From NCBI GenBank assembly GCA_002943765.1, contig PQWQ01000005.1, positions 3,225,001 to 3,289,000 on the forward strand: DNA of 64,000 nt. Direction: 5' to 3'. Each line of letters opens with the position of its first letter. Positions within the stretch are counted from its first letter, which is position 1. Position numbers and translations under genes: made by a program. Origin of the DNA: Psoroptes ovis. Its lineage: Eukaryota; Arthropoda; Arachnida; Sarcoptiformes; Psoroptidae. The notes under the pieces are model-generated. The model saw nothing but the letters and a program-made list of their open reading frames with translations. It searched no databases and was not told where the DNA came from. Positions 13,481 through 27,140 of this stretch are shown here, in pieces.

Positions 13481-13610
13481 CGTCGGTGGTTGGTTGGTGA
13501 GGGTGAACAAGGGCGATTGAGAGTGAACTGGGGTAACAAGGGTGGTAGAGGGTGACCGAATGGTCGTGAATAGGGGTGGACGAGGGTGATCGGGGGTGGT
13601 GTGGATGAAT
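13481..13610. repeat. G-rich degenerate minisatellite-like tract
   Basis: About 130 bp of loosely repeated GGGTGA/GGGTGG units spaced by 5-12 bp. It stands out as a GC-rich, strand-asymmetric patch in AT-rich DNA. The G-runs are irregular. It opens a proline/histidine-rich frame on the other strand that I do not accept as a gene. Confidence 0.5.
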
Positions 13611-14577
13611 GAACCATGGCCCGCAAGGGCCTTTCATTGATTTACGATCACCAGCGCGCACACCTGCCCTTGGTCTTATTTTCTTATTCGTTTCTCAGCT
13701 AAATGTGGCCACAGAGATGAAGGAGGACTAAGAGATGGAGACGATCAACGAAATTGAATTCGATTTCACCGAGTCGAAATCGTTTTCGATTTTCTTTCGA
13801 TTTTGGCCTCCATAAAGAAATGAATCAATGAATGGCCTCCAGATATATAAAAGGACCAAAGACAAATGAAATGAAACGAAACTAAAAAAATGTCAAAGGT
13901 CTTTGTTCGGAGGTCAAAATTACAATTTATTTATTCAGTTTTCCATTCATATTCAACGAAGATTAATCCAGTTTTTCCCAGTTGTTGCTATTTCAAGTTT
14001 CGTAAAAATGAATTGCTTTTATTTCATCTGATTTCATTGAGTTTCAGTCGATTTGGCCTCGTATCAGCCTTGGACCCTTGATTTTAGTTCTCTGGTCTTG
14101 ATTTGGCTGGGTTTCATTGAAATATTTGTATTTTCTGGTCAAATTTTGATGGGAAAATTTTTTTTACCAACTGCAATTAGTGGGTGGTGGCCTTACTGTA
14201 TTGGTGACCGAATTATTTCTTGCTTCAAGTCTCTTTTGTATGTATTTGATAGCGAACAAAGCGAAATTATGAAAATGTTGATGGATTGTTATTGGATTTA
14301 CCCTTTGAAATTTTGAAAATTCAAAATTCAAATTTTCACATTAAATTTTCGCGCGATTTGTTTCTTTCATCCCGAAATATCCCCCATAAAAAATAAAATA
14401 TTTTCATTTATTTGAATGGAATTTTCGAATTTCTAAAATTTTCGAACAAAATTCATTGTCCGTCGATTCATTTGATTTACAGAAATTTTGAAAAATTAAA
14501 ATTTGAAATCTCCGATTTCAAATTCGAAAAATTTTAGCGGGTTAAAAAAAATTTAAATTTTGCAGTTTCAAAATCTG

Positions 14578-14591
14578 CTAGCAGATGGCGC
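14578..14591 (+). promoter_or_regulatory. CTCF-like motif
   Basis: CTAGCAGATGGCGC matches the CTCF core CCASYAGRKGGCRS at 13 of 14 positions. It lies 2 kb past WASP, just before the transposon-rich desert begins at 15.3 kb. Confidence 0.4.
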
Positions 14592-15292
14592 TTTCCTTTC
14601 AGAGATTTGAATTTTTTAAATCTTAGAACTTGAGACGATTTAAGTCTTTTTGAAAATCTTGTTCAAGATTCAAATCATTGTCAATTCAAACTTTGAACGA
14701 AAATCATCATTACAGATCAGGATCAAAATTCAAATTTGAAATCGATGAATGAAGAAAACCAGATTCATTTTCATTTTTTCATTGTCTGAAGCAAATAAAC
14801 TTGAAAATATGCAAAATATGAAAATACAAATCAAATCACTAAGAAATCAAACAAATCATTGATGCCATGATCATTTTAAGTACATAAGTATTAGTTTATT
14901 TGTGGGGTAACCATGGCCATTTCATTCATTGTCATCATTGAAGATATCATAAACAAACAAATAAAATTCGAATTTCGAAATTCGAAATTGAAATCTTGAA
15001 ATGACATTTGACCGAAGAAATGATCAGCAGCAGCAGCAATAAACCAACGAACAACAATCAAAGATCGACGAGCAACAATTTCATCGTAAATGATCATTGA
15101 TCAAATTTACAAAAGTTTTGCAGAAGAGAGTAAGGAACAAATGATTCTTCGGCTTTTTTTATGGCCTAAGATCAACGAAAATCACGAGAAAAATCAGTGA
15201 AAATCATAAAAAATTATTCCAGCATTGTTTACACAAGTCAAATGTAAATCAAATGTTCTAAGACACGAATAACGAAATGATCAATGAATCTA

Positions 15293-15375
15293 TTAGGTTG
15301 TCCCATAAGTTCTTGCCGTTTTTAGAATGAAAAAAAAAATTTAAAAAAACGGCAAGAACTTATGGGACAGCCTAA
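15293..15375. mobile_element. Mariner-type MITE, subfamily A
   Basis: An 83-bp palindrome with TA on both sides. The right end reads GACAGCCTAA instead of GACAACCTAA. It is the first element of the 15-57 kb cluster. Confidence 0.9.
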
Positions 15376-16763
15376 TACATATGGCTGCGCCAATGATTTT
15401 GATTTCGTTTTGATGAAGATCTTATTATTATGGCAAGAACAACAACAAGTTTGATTTTGGTTCATTTATGGTTGTTTAGATGGATGGCCAAGTGAAAGCT
15501 CTTTATCTCTTCGCCACTTAAGTCAATGTTTGTGTTTGATGTGATTTAATGTTCGATGTGCTTATTTTCAATGATTGCTTTAAGTGAATTGATTTGTTTA
15601 CGCGAGCTTTGATTCATTGATGATCGATGCTAAACACTAAAGATGCTGAAGTAATTCTTATTGAATCAATGAATGAACAAGCCGGATAAATGAATTGATC
15701 TTCGATGCAATCAAATCAAACCAAACTGAACGATATTTCAAATTCGATACGAAATTCATTTGAATATCTTTGACCGGAGCGATTCTTGGCCAGCAATTAA
15801 TTCAATGATTCAATGATACAATTTCGAATGATGTTCAAAATGATTGAATTGAATTTAGTGTAATTGAATGAATGAATAAATGAATGAAATAATCAATGAT
15901 AAGGTTAATAACCTTAAATCAATTTAAGTTTATTTTGTTTATTTGATTGTGTTTGTACATAAGTGTACGTCAATGATAACCGTAATGATATGTATGAGAT
16001 GTTTACAATTGTTTATATTATTCTTAATTTTGTAAACAATTAAAAATACTATTTTTAATTAATGTACAGATGTAATAATAAAGAAACAGAGAGAATTAAA
16101 TTTAGATTTTGTTCAAATATGTGTGTGTTTCAAACCAAGTAATAGTTATATTTGAAATAATTCGGTTAATGTGAAAATTTGAATTGAATTCAAATTGACA
16201 TGAATTGATTCACGTGTTGTTTTGTGGGAATTACAAGGGGTTTATCATTGTATGAACAGTCACAAATAATCAGAAATTACAAAATTGAATAGATGAAAGG
16301 GTTATAGATGATTTATAAGTGGTTGAAAGTTTTAGAAGGGTGAGAAATATCGAATAAATGAAAAAAGATCGAATGAATAATGCCCAAAAGGCACAAATAG
16401 ATCAATCAATCAATTGAATTGATAGATTTGAATCAAGATCTAAGAAATGAGTTTGATGGATATGTTTAGCACCAAAGCTATGTATCGGCTCGTGATTCAT
16501 CATTCATCATTCATAATTCAAAATTTTTAATTTTAAAATTTTCAAAACTCATCTAATTCAATTCATTCAAATTCAATTCAAATGGTGATTTATGGCCAAT
16601 CATTTTTCTAATAATTATTATTCAATTCATGTGTAAATGATGATGAATCACTACTAACTCATGAGTGTTTTAAAACAACTTTGATTCAAAAATTTTAAAA
16701 ATTTCAAAATTTCTAAATTAAAAGCTTTTAAAATCTTTGAATTTTCTTTGTTTTTCAATTCGA

Positions 16764-16844
16764 TTAGGTTGTCCCATAAGTTTTCGCCATTTTTTTGAAT
16801 GAAAATCATTTTGAAAAACGGCAAGAACTTATGGGACAACCCAA
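16764..16844. mobile_element. Mariner-type MITE, subfamily A
   Basis: An 81-bp copy. The left arm has diverged (TTTTCGCCAT for TTCTTGCCGT) while the right arm is intact. TA remains only on the right. Confidence 0.85.
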
Positions 16845-17091
16845 TAATTCAATTCAAAAATGAATATCTCAGAAATGAATATACATTTCTAAAATATGAA
16901 AAAAAAGAAATAATAATTATTTCTCAAATTAAAACAATGTAAATGAATTAATTCAAATAAAAAAGAAATGAATTCGAATATGATTTCAATGATGACAACG
17001 CCCAAGAAAAAAACTAAACCTAAATATTATTATTATTATTATTATTATTAAGATCAATGAATATACATAATTTTTGAAATATTTAGGTTGT

Positions 17092-17167
17092 CCCATAAGT
17101 TCTTGCCGTTTTTTAAATTTTTTTTTTTTCATTTAAAAAACGGCAAGAACTTATGGGACAACCTAAA
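17092..17167. mobile_element. Mariner-type MITE, subfamily A
   Basis: A 76-bp copy with perfectly matching arms around a T-rich loop. TA flanks both sides. The loop is in opposite orientation to most subfamily A copies. Confidence 0.88.
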
Positions 17168-17466
17168 TAATAATCATAATAATAATAATGATGATGATAA
17201 TGGTCCGTATTATCATCTTAATTTTATTGAATGATAATAAAGAAGCTTTTGTTTGATTCATTCGTTCGTTCATTCATTCATTCATTGATATGACAAGTTT
17301 TGATTGTTGTCATTCATTCATATGAATGAATGAATGAATGACAATTGAATTCATAATTCGAATCTAAACTGAATCAAATATGATCATCAAAACGATTCAT
17401 TAAATGATGATAATTAATGAAGAGCTCCAAGACCTTAATTATCATCTTTAGATGCTTGAATAAAGG

Positions 17467-17676
17467 TTAAACAATGGCTATATCAATGGATTTCAATGGT
17501 GAAACTATGATTAGTCGATTTACATCGGCCACGATGGCCGGATAAAGCCCAACGTTCGAAACCCCGAAGAGCCCAACACCTGATTGGACTTTTGCTAAGG
17601 AGAAAATATCCGCGAACACTCTTGATATGTTTTCAGTCATCTCGAATAATGTTGGACATATCAATGATATAATCGA
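17467..17676 (+). pseudogene. Unidentified coding-like fragment
   Basis: A GC-richer patch reads for about 68 codons on the plus strand with a single internal TAA, and is also open on the minus strand (17664-17467). No family is recognised. It may be a relic of a transposon gene or an exon fragment. The evidence is only composition and near-continuity of the frame. Confidence 0.2.
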
Positions 17677-18000
17677 TTGACAATAATCAATCGAATTCAG
17701 TCATTTGGAAAATTGAAATTGATTTCATGGAAAAACAAATCAATTTGACCATATTTTACCCCGGGCAAAAATGTCCGCACATGTGACCCATCTGAACATG
17801 ACAATTGTTATGAATTTCTATGCTAATTTTCAATGACCAAGTGAACTGTCAATGTCATAGTTTATCAAGGATGAGTCAAGTCTTGACTATACCAGCTATA
17901 GCTAGTAGTTAGTGGTAGTTAGCCTTTTTGGCTATTTTTAGCCTTTATAACACTGACTCAAACCTATCAAATTAATTAGATTGATTAATGCTTAAATTAA

Positions 18001-18158
18001 CCCTTAAAACTCGAGCGATGAGCATCACTCATCATAAGATGTAATGCAGCAACTCGATAGGCGCTGCTCAGTCACCATTTTACATTAGTGTGAAAAATCG
18101 TCGAGCTACTGGCGAGCTGCTTGCTCATTTGCGCTGTAAATGCCTCGAATTCTAAGGG
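18001..18158. mobile_element. PiggyBac-like MITE, copy 1
   Basis: A 158-bp element flanked by TTAA on both sides (17997-18000, 18159-18162), the piggyBac target. Ends are CCCTTAAAACTCGAGC and its near-complement GCCTCGAATTCTAAGGG. A second copy lies at 27936. There is no coding capacity. Confidence 0.8.
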
Positions 18159-18772
18159 TTAATACACACTTGTCTTCTCCTAAATCTGTAACATATATAA
18201 GCCAGCCATTTACTTCGATTGGGGCTTTAATTTTTTCAAATTTTCAATTGTTCAATTCAATTCAATATAATCATATTTTTGTGTGTTTGTTTGTTAAATT
18301 TTCAACCAAATAACCCTTTGTTTAAAAGGTCGTCAACACAATAATTCAATCATCAACATGGCAATATCATCTTCGGTGAAGCTCTGAGATCAACAGCCAT
18401 ATTGGTATCAGGTGCTTCGGTACCAGGTATCGGGCCCGGTATTCGCTCAGGTATCGGCCCGATGCTCGTAATAAGGTATTGGCCTTGTCTAACCTCATCA
18501 ATTCCATCATGAATTCCTCCGACGTTTTCCCATGTATTTACATCGATGTGTGTCTAATTTTCCAGGTATTTCAATGTTTGCAATGTGAGTCTATTTTCAA
18601 TCATATTTTTCTTCTGATTTGGTTCAAATCAATTCAAAAATCAGTTCAAATTAAGTTCGAAATTCATTTCCATTTCAAATGAATGAGATCAAAACACCAA
18701 AAACAAACACACAAAATCAATCGAACCATGAAATGAATTTATATTCATTCATTCATTCATTCACATACGAAT

Positions 18773-18792
18773 TTCTACGAAATTTCGTAGAA
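18773..18792. repeat. Perfect 20-bp palindrome
   Basis: TTCTACGAAATTTCGTAGAA is a perfect palindrome. Its CTACGA core recalls the loop of subfamily C miniature elements, but the ends of such an element are missing, so origin is uncertain. Confidence 0.6.
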
Positions 18793-19332
18793 TCATTTGT
18801 TTAAATTATTCATATTCATTCGCATTCATTGATTGTGAAATAGTCCATGGTCAAATGTATTATTGAAGCCAACTCTGGCTGACTTTGGCCAATATTCTGG
18901 CCAAAAATTTTACTTTTCAATTCGGTGGAAACAAACTGAATTAATTTGAAACTTCTGTGGCCATTGGTTCTACCGAAATATGCCCCTGTCTTTGCACTCT
19001 CAAACAGCTTTGGCCGTACGAAGAAACGAAAATCTCAAATTTCAAATCAATGGCCGAGGCTATGGCCATATGCAAGTAATCAAAAATTGAGCCGAAAACG
19101 TTGACCAGAGCCGAATCGAAGCAATGTTTTGGCAGTGTTTTGGTCAACAACATTAAAATTTGATCATCAATTTGATAAGCTTTTGAATTGTAATCGTGAT
19201 GATTATGGTGACACCACATGTGAATCATGAAGACTATAGAAATCTAAGCTTAATCTATTAATCGTACGATTAGCACTTGAAATAATTTGAAAAATTTAAA
19301 TTGACTTGTATTGAATTTCCTCGTAATTATTA

Positions 19333-19551
19333 TGACCCTTAAAGCATCTAAGATGCTTTCGAGGGTCCGTGGAAAATGATTTTATGGCTTGCGTAGCTTC
19401 GTATTTTAGTACCGAAGATAAAAATCCACCGAAATTCACAGTGAAGAGGCTCATCGAAATCATTCAACCATACGAGCAGCAACAGCAGCAGCACCAGCAA
19501 CAAATGACAAAGATAACCTCCTCATTGGGATTCAGCATGACCACATGTTGA
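19333..19551 (+). other. Unidentified short open frame with Gln run
   Basis: An open frame of about 70 codons has a coding-like first half (NPPKFTVKRLIEIIQPYE) followed by a short Gln/His run. Its 5' part overlaps a small hairpin (AAAGCATCT/AGATGCTTT, 19340-19358). No splice partners or homologue are recognised. It may be an orphan exon, a gene fragment or chance. Confidence 0.2.
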
Positions 19552-19896
19552 ACACTGGTGATGACCTCTTATGTGAACCTCAATCGTAGATCGTGATGAA
19601 GATGGTGATGGTGATGATGGTGAACGATTTAAAGATCGAAAATGCTTGGTGCAAAATAGTCAAAGTCAAAATATTGGGCTTTTCGAATCGAATCGAATTA
19701 AATGTACCATTCGTATATCGTTCGAATTGTACCACCGTACCATCGAATAACATAAATTTCAAGTTTTAAAATTGAATCATCACTAATTATGATCATTATT
19801 ATATGGATGGGGCGTTGTCCAAATTACATATTAATTATCATTAAAATTTTCATTGAAATTCAAATCAAAACACACATACATAAATCAAGACAAATA

Positions 19897-19976
19897 TTAG
19901 GTTGTCCGATAAGTTCATGCTGCATGATCAATAAAGTTGCTCATGAAAATCGGCCAGAACTTTCCGGACAACCTAA
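19897..19976 (+). mobile_element. Mariner-type MITE, subfamily B
   Basis: An 80-bp copy with TA on both sides. Forward orientation: left arm GTTCATGCTGCATGATC, right arm with AATCGGCCAGAACTTTCCGG. Arms pair only over the outer part, as in all subfamily B copies. Confidence 0.88.
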
Positions 19977-20538
19977 TATTAAATTTTTCATTGAAATTTT
20001 ACAAATACGAAGGCTTGTCCGCTCGTGTGTATTTGTGAATGTCTTGACGGTGACAATTTTCAGCTGAATCAACGAAGAAAATCAAATAAAATCGAATTGA
20101 ATTGAGTCAAATTGTATTGAATTGAGTCGAATTGCATTGAATTGCATTGAATTCATTTGAATTGAATCAAATCTGAAATTTTATTACGTAATAAAATTCG
20201 AAATTAAATGGAAATTAATTCATTATTATTATTATTATTCAATATTCATAGCCCGATTTGACATTTTACTCAATGTTTACTAACTATAACCATTGTCTAA
20301 AATGCCTGGAATGTCTTGATTATTATTATTGAAATCAAACCATTGTATACCGAATGAATGAATGGATTCAATTGAATTAATAGGATGGAAGAGATTAATA
20401 CAATTATTAGTGTTATTACCATTATTATCACCAATGCCATTGCCATGGACCCAAGACACACCCGACATTAAACAAATTTTCAAAGTCATTGATTGATTAT
20501 TACGAAGATTTCAATTAATATTTCATTATTGTTACGGA

Positions 20539-20618
20539 TTGGGCTGTCCGAAAAGTTTTTGTCGATTTACTAATTGAAAAACATTTGAAAATCGGCAAAA
20601 ACTTTTCGGACAACGTAA
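20539..20618. mobile_element. Mariner-type MITE, subfamily C
   Basis: An 80-bp palindrome, TTGGGCTGTCCGAAAAGTTT to its complement, with diverged termini (CAACGTAA at right). TA is kept on the right only. Confidence 0.8.
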
Positions 20619-21364
20619 TAATATCATGGATCTGAAGATTTGATCGAATCAAATTCATCCAACAAAAACATTTCAAGCCATCAAATTCCATCATTTAATG
20701 TGATTAAAAGCTGATTTGAAATATTTCAGCCAAAATCTATAAGCTGGGTGCTGCTGGTGGCAAGTGTACCAGACATTTATCAATTGTCCCCGTGTATTTC
20801 TCAAAAATGGTGGATTTTCACTGGAAATTGTCACCAAGACTTTTATGGACCCGAGACCCGAAACTTTTATGGATTTTCATCATCCGAAATAAGCTTTGAA
20901 ACTTTGAAGTTTCTTTGAAATCTTCGAATCTTTAAGTTTGATCCAATCATTGGTGAACATTAATGAACCTCTGATGCTGTCGATGAACGTCTTAAGTAAA
21001 TCTTTCGATCATAAACCTCGAAGTAAACCTTCAAAAGCATAAACTTTTAGCAAACTTTCAAATCATCATAAAATTCCTGAACGTTTTTCGGGTGAATATA
21101 TTTTTCTCAAGATTTAACAGGCCAATATCTTTGCATTTTTCGAAAATCTAAAACATCTGTGAATGTTTTGGATTGAAATCAATTTAAATTCTTTAGGAAA
21201 TTTCAAATAAACGACGATAAAATGACCTTATCAAAGCTAAAGCCTAAAGCTAATGCTTCAACACTTGTAGCTTTGAATGTTTTGATTTATCAATATTTAC
21301 TACCTTAAAAATCAAAATAAATTCAGATACATTGAATTTATATTGAAATTGAATTCAAAATACA

Positions 21365-21450
21365 TTAGGTTGTTGTCCGAAAAGTTCATCCCGCTTAATC
21401 ACGATAGAGTTGCTCATTGAAAATTGGCCATAACTTTTCGGACAACCTAA
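21365..21450 (+). mobile_element. Mariner-type MITE, subfamily B
   Basis: An 86-bp forward copy with a 3-bp TGT duplication in the left terminus (GTTGTTGTCC). It keeps the CTTAATCACGATAGAGTTGC core. TA on the right only. Confidence 0.85.
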
Positions 21451-22054
21451 TACATTGAAAATTTATGACAAAATTTTTCACCATTTAATAAGCTTAATAA
21501 AACACTGGTCATTTATATTATGATCGTTGAAATCAAATGAAATGAATAATGGCCGTATATTATCATCAATTTTAAACATATTCAAAGGTAATATTGATAC
21601 AATAATAAAACTGAAATTCAAAAACAATCAATCAAAATTAAATCAAAAATTTTAATGGTGGAATTGAGTCGAATTGAATTCCGAGTGTAATTCGAATGTA
21701 ATTCGAATTTATTGAAATGTATTGAAAACTTAATGGAATTAAATCAAAATCAAATAAAATGTAAATAAACAAATAAAAGCATCAAATCAGTGTCCATTCA
21801 CCCCCCTGAGAGCCACCAGAGCCAGCCACCATGTTTGTCAATCAGTCAGACAAGTTTATGTGCACCAGTAATCATGGTGAATGTATGGTTATGGACAGAC
21901 GAAGAAGTACAAGTTATGGTCATGGTCATGGACTATTATTAATTGAAATGATCATATCGAATGAATTGGAATGAATTCGTATTCGTTACACTGTTAATAT
22001 TCGGCTGAAGATGATTGAAACTGGTCTTTTTCAAATCTTTGAATGATACATGTA

Positions 22055-22137
22055 TTAGACTGTCCGAAAAGTTCATTCCGCTTGATCACGATAGAGTTGC
22101 TGGATGTAAATCGGCCTGAACATTCCGGACAACCTAA
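22055..22137 (+). mobile_element. Mariner-type MITE, subfamily B
   Basis: An 83-bp forward copy. Left end is TTAGACTGTCC; the core is close to consensus; TA on the left. Confidence 0.85.
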
Positions 22138-22219
22138 TTTGATATGATTCGATGGACAATATTTGATGGTCATCAAATATCGGTGTAATATCACATGTTT
22201 TATGATACTACAATAAATA

Positions 22220-22299
22220 TTAGATTGTCCGATAAGTTCTTGCCGATTTTCTAATTATTTCCTACGATATGATCGGCAAAAACTTTCCGGACAACCTAA
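22220..22299. mobile_element. Mariner-type MITE, subfamily C
   Basis: An 80-bp palindrome with loop TAATTATTTCCTACGATATG. TA on both sides. It sits 82 bp from the preceding subfamily B copy. Confidence 0.88.
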
Positions 22300-22424
22300 T
22301 AAATGATAATGATTCACCTGATGACCTTTCATTCATTCATTCATTCAATCATTCAGATCGATCTGTTCGTATTGAATGGTTGTAATTTGACCAGTGTTTA
22401 TTTGTTTGTTGATGATAATAAATA

Positions 22425-22507
22425 TTGGATTGTCCCATAAGTTCTTGCCGCTTTTTAAGCTTTTTTTTCAATTGAAAAAACGGCAAGAACTTATGGGACA
22501 ACCTTAA
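22425..22507. mobile_element. Mariner-type MITE, subfamily A
   Basis: An 83-bp palindrome with termini TTGGATTGTCCC and GGGACAACCTTAA. TA on both sides. It is the third miniature element within 450 bp. Confidence 0.88.
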
Positions 22508-23940
22508 TAAATTTGTTTTTGGCTGAAGAATTTTATTGAAATTTTATTAGAGTCGTCCATTTCATTTGAATGTTGACTTCTGAATCGTTTTATTTGGCTT
22601 CGAAAACTTTGAAAACTTTTAAATGGCATTGAAATGCAACCGAAATATGATCAAAATATGGCCATAGAAGAGTCATTTGAAATCATTTTATGAACATTTC
22701 GGTCAATAATTTTATGATCGTTTGTCCATGTTGGTGCTCGTATTGTATTGGAAATCGAATAGAAATTGAATGTACATTGGATGGCAATGAAATATCAAAA
22801 TTAAATTCAAAAATTCAGTGTTCTATATGTGTGTTTCAAACAAAACACAAACATAATTAAATTCAATCAACGATTATTCAACGATACATTCCATACTGAT
22901 TCCATCGACAAGAAATTAGTTTCAAAGAATTTCAAATGAGACCAAGACAAGAACAATGTTTGGTTGACACATTTGGACATCATTTGTAATTATTATGTAA
23001 ACACAAATTTTTGGATTACCCTTAACACATTCGGAAAACATTTGGAAAAAAGTGAAATTAATTAAAATTTCGAAAATTCGAAATATTGAAACATGTTTCG
23101 AATCGTAGACATTTCAATGGACAATGTCTACAATTTGACAGCGACAAATATGAATTTTTTTTTTTTTTTTTTTGAAATCAAAAAATTCAGACTTGGAAAT
23201 GTCTCAATATTGGAAATACTCAAATATTTTCTCTCTCTTCGAAAATATCAAAGACAAACATGTCAACGAATGAATTTCATATAAAATGAATTGATTAAAT
23301 TCTTGAGACCGAAATGGTGACAAGGCCTTCGGTCCATCGTTGTCATTGTCATTACCGAACTTGGCAAGAATTGGCCGCTGGTGAAAGGGTCTGAAAGGGG
23401 TGAAAATCATTGAAAATGACTGGAAATCATCGAAATCTTCAAAATTCAATTAACAAAAGAATTTTTTGTTCTTTGTCATTTGACTTATTGACCAGGGTAT
23501 TGGTGGTGTTGCTGGTGTTGTTGTCATTGGTTATTATCATTAATAATGGCTGAGTCAACCAAACATTGATCGAATGCATTTGACCAGCGAAAAAAACAAA
23601 TGAAATGTCCATGGTCATTGTTTTTTCAATAAGACAATGAAGACCATTGATAATCAGGCTCAGCATGAGACTATAGTTTTGAAGAATTTGAAGACTATGG
23701 TTAATGTTCAATGTGTTCAATATGACCAAAAACACAAGATCAGAAGATAAATGACATTGAAAAGCCAATCATTGTTGATTATGGTTATCAATGATTGTCA
23801 ATTGTCAATGATAATCGATGATTGAATTTGGCATTTCAAAGACTATAGAGTCAAGTCAATGAATCAAACCAAGGTATGAATCGTCACCAGAAACAACAGA
23901 AATTTCGATTAAAAGCAATGATTGAATATGTATGAAGACG

Positions 23941-23963
23941 CGTCAGCCCCAGCTACGCCCCTG
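23941..23963 (-). mobile_element. hAT-like terminal fragment (single end)
   Basis: Read on the minus strand this begins CAGGGGCGTAGCTGGGGCTG, a pattern typical of hAT-superfamily termini. No matching opposite end was found on either side within a few kilobases, so it is either a truncated element or chance. Confidence 0.35.
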
Positions 23964-26900
23964 CAAATGTCTTTAATGGCTTTTAAATTGGGTCCAAATT
24001 ACTTGGTCAAAAACAATGGGGTTGTTTCTTAGCCTGATTTTTTACTGGTCACTCTGGTCACTGGTCTCAGTCATTTGGACTCTGTGGAAGAAATTTTTTC
24101 TTCGAAATTAAAACACCTGAGGCTAAACAATGATGACATTGAAATACCTTTTTGAATAACTTTTTGAAAGGGTTATAGAATTTTTCGCTGTTCTTTTGTT
24201 GTTCAATCAACAACTGTGATTATTGAACAAACAAACATTTGATAACAATAAAAATTGCACAGGTGTAAACCTTTAGCAAATCAGTGACCTTGTATTAAAT
24301 GGTGCAGATCAGATCAGATCAGGGTCAAATCTTAAAGATCAACGATAAACAAAATTGAACGTCGAGCATTGATCGAGCCAAACAATGAATTGAGAAACAC
24401 GTGTTTCTGGACCTGAATTTTTGGAATTTTCTCTGAATTTCTGGACCCTGAGAAAAGGCTAAGCCTTATTCTGACAAAGGTCTAAGCCTTATCCTGACAG
24501 GGTCTTACAAGGTTTGTTCAGCTGTGTGTGTTTATCTGAAATTTTTGATCAAAACTTTTTGTGTTCCATTTGATTTAATTGAATTTGAATTAATTTAACC
24601 TTGAAACCTTGAAAAAATATTGCGAAATTCTTGGCTGGTGCTATATGGTAATTTATATATTTGTCTAATATCTATGCTATTATTGCTTTGATTACCTGGA
24701 AAGTAAACAAACGAACAAAAAACTTTTTGGAAAATTAAGATTCCAACTTATTTTCTCGAGTGATTCTCGAATGAAAAATTCTATTGAATTTCATCGGTCT
24801 AAATTTCCGAGCCAGATTTCCGAAAACAATTTATGAATATTTTAAAAAGGGCCCAAATATGTGTTCTTGAATGTATTTATTTATCGATAATGATCCATTG
24901 AGATTTTAATGAAATTGAATTTTCATTTGAAATTCATTAATTTTTAATGAAATTCATCAAATGAATCAAATTCAATGAGTTTTCATCAAATGAATTTAAA
25001 ATTATCGGCCAAAAGAGAGAATCTGTGATTTTTCTTCAGAAATTCTGAGATTTTAATCAAATTTTGATTCCTCAAATTCTTCGAAATTCTGAGATTTAAA
25101 ATCGAAATTTCACTTCAAAAGTAATTCTCGAAATTCAATCTTGATGAACGAATCACCTGATGATGAACGCAAGAAAATCACCGGCAAAAAAAACTTAATG
25201 AGATAAATAAAGTAATGACCAACGGACCAAAGATCCGGTTACGATCATCATCATCTGTTATCATCAACCTTAAATTATCATTATCATCATTGATTTAAAT
25301 GAATGAATGAATCTTTTGAAATTTTTTGAAAATTCAAAGACTTTTAAATTCTATGAATGGAAAGTTTTGGTGAAATTTTGAAAATTTTCGTAATTAAACT
25401 AAGCAGGTACGAAATGAACGTACGTAGAAACGCTCGTATTATGTACGTATGTACGCACATAATGACATATGTCAGTGATGACAATCTTTGCACGCGACAA
25501 TCTTTGTTTATGGTGGACACGTAGAACTCGTAAAACACGTTCACTCATCATCATTAAATGAATGAATGGATGAATGTTTGAATGTTTGAATGGATGAATG
25601 TATAGCCCTGCATTAGCCATGAATGTATAGCCCTGAATGGCCTTTTAAATTTTCATTTTTAAATCGACAATCATTTTTTCCATTTAAATGATTCGAGATT
25701 TGAAAATGAAAATTTTCTGAATGTATAATCTTACCTTTAACACACGATATGGTCCAGTGATTTTTGATTTTTTAAAAAAAAGTTTTTTGACCATAAAATA
25801 ACTTTGTATTCGAATGATAAGAACATTTGGTGGTGGCCATACATCCGGCATTCGATGTTGTTGGCGATGTAACTATTTCACCTAAGAATGAAGAAAAATT
25901 TATGAATTAATTGAATTTTGATTATTTGAAGAAGGTTTTGATAAGGTTAAAGGTTTGCCAATGGTCAAAGGTCCTACTCTGTAAGATTCTGATTTGATGA
26001 ACATAACCTTTAGAATTGATTAAGTTCGAATTCAACTGACCTTAGAATCTTCAAGGTTTCTCCATTTTCTCCATCTCCAAGATGTTCAAAGGATCTTAAA
26101 GGTTTTAAGGGTGAAAATTGAAGAATCGAACCATAAGAAACCTGGTCATTCAAAGTCATTAGTCATCAGGCATAAACCCTTCAATCCTTGACCATCAATC
26201 CATTTGAATGCTCATTGACAAGCAACTAACACCATATTTTAAGGTTGACACCTGATGAGCTTTCGATCTTTCGAAAAACATTGAACTTGACAATGACCTT
26301 GAAATTTTTATTTATTTTCGAACCCTTGAATATTGTCTCCAGTCGAAAACATCATCAATTATTCAATCATGCCACAATATCAATAACTTTGGCCATGACA
26401 GTGGAACAATCGCCGAGACAAACACCAAGACAAACAAGTCTGGATCAAGATACGAAACACTTTGGCTTTGGCAGATTCGAAAAATTAATTAATTTCCAGC
26501 AAAATTAATTACAAAGTAATTAAAATTAAATAATTCGAAAGTAATTAAACAAAAACAATTTGCTTCGGTTAACACGTACCTCATACCACCTCGGTATATT
26601 TTGACGCATTATCACCGTGGCTGTTGCATAATTACAGCCAAAGATGATGCATCTGCGGCTGTTGATTCAGTTTCTACGAATCATCAAAATACACTGAATT
26701 GTCAGATACACCGACAATACACCGAACTGAATTATCACTGTGTGTATGACGTCAAACTTGAATTTGAAATAATTGAAATTAAAGTCAAAGTAAATTATGA
26801 AACATCTTCATTCAAAGATGCGCTCGACAATCAGTATCATCATTCGAAGATGATGATGGCATCATCATCATCATTATTTCACCATTTAGTTGATTTGAAT

Positions 26901-27140
26901 TGAATTAAATTCGAATAACCATCATCAAGGTGATCATATAGCGATTTGATCATGTCCCGTAGCGTTCGAATTCTTATGAATTCTTCTTCCTCCAGACCAA
27001 ATTCGGCAATTTCACACTCCATGGGGACTGATATTCGAGTGAATTTACCGAAATTCATTCGAATTCACGAGAAAATCATTGGTAAATGATGATGATGATG
27101 ATGATGACGTAACTGATATGTAGGTTAATGAATATATATA

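Larger units (their letters stand above)
12600..15292. other. Gene-free region downstream of WASP
   Basis: This contains the WASP 3' UTR, a 25-A run (13265-13289), a G-rich degenerate repeat (13481-13610) and a CTCF-like motif (14578-14591). Open frames here (for example 13890-14316) lack family resemblance and neighbouring splice structure. I see no gene. Confidence 0.5.

Noticed and set aside
13350..13661. 103-codon minus-strand frame
   Set aside because: Produced by the G-rich degenerate repeat; His/Pro-rich with no family resemblance.
21994..22194. Several short frames sharing a translated motif such as RPELSGQPN
   Set aside because: The shared wording is just translation of the mariner-type MITE termini, repeated at many sites, not a protein family.
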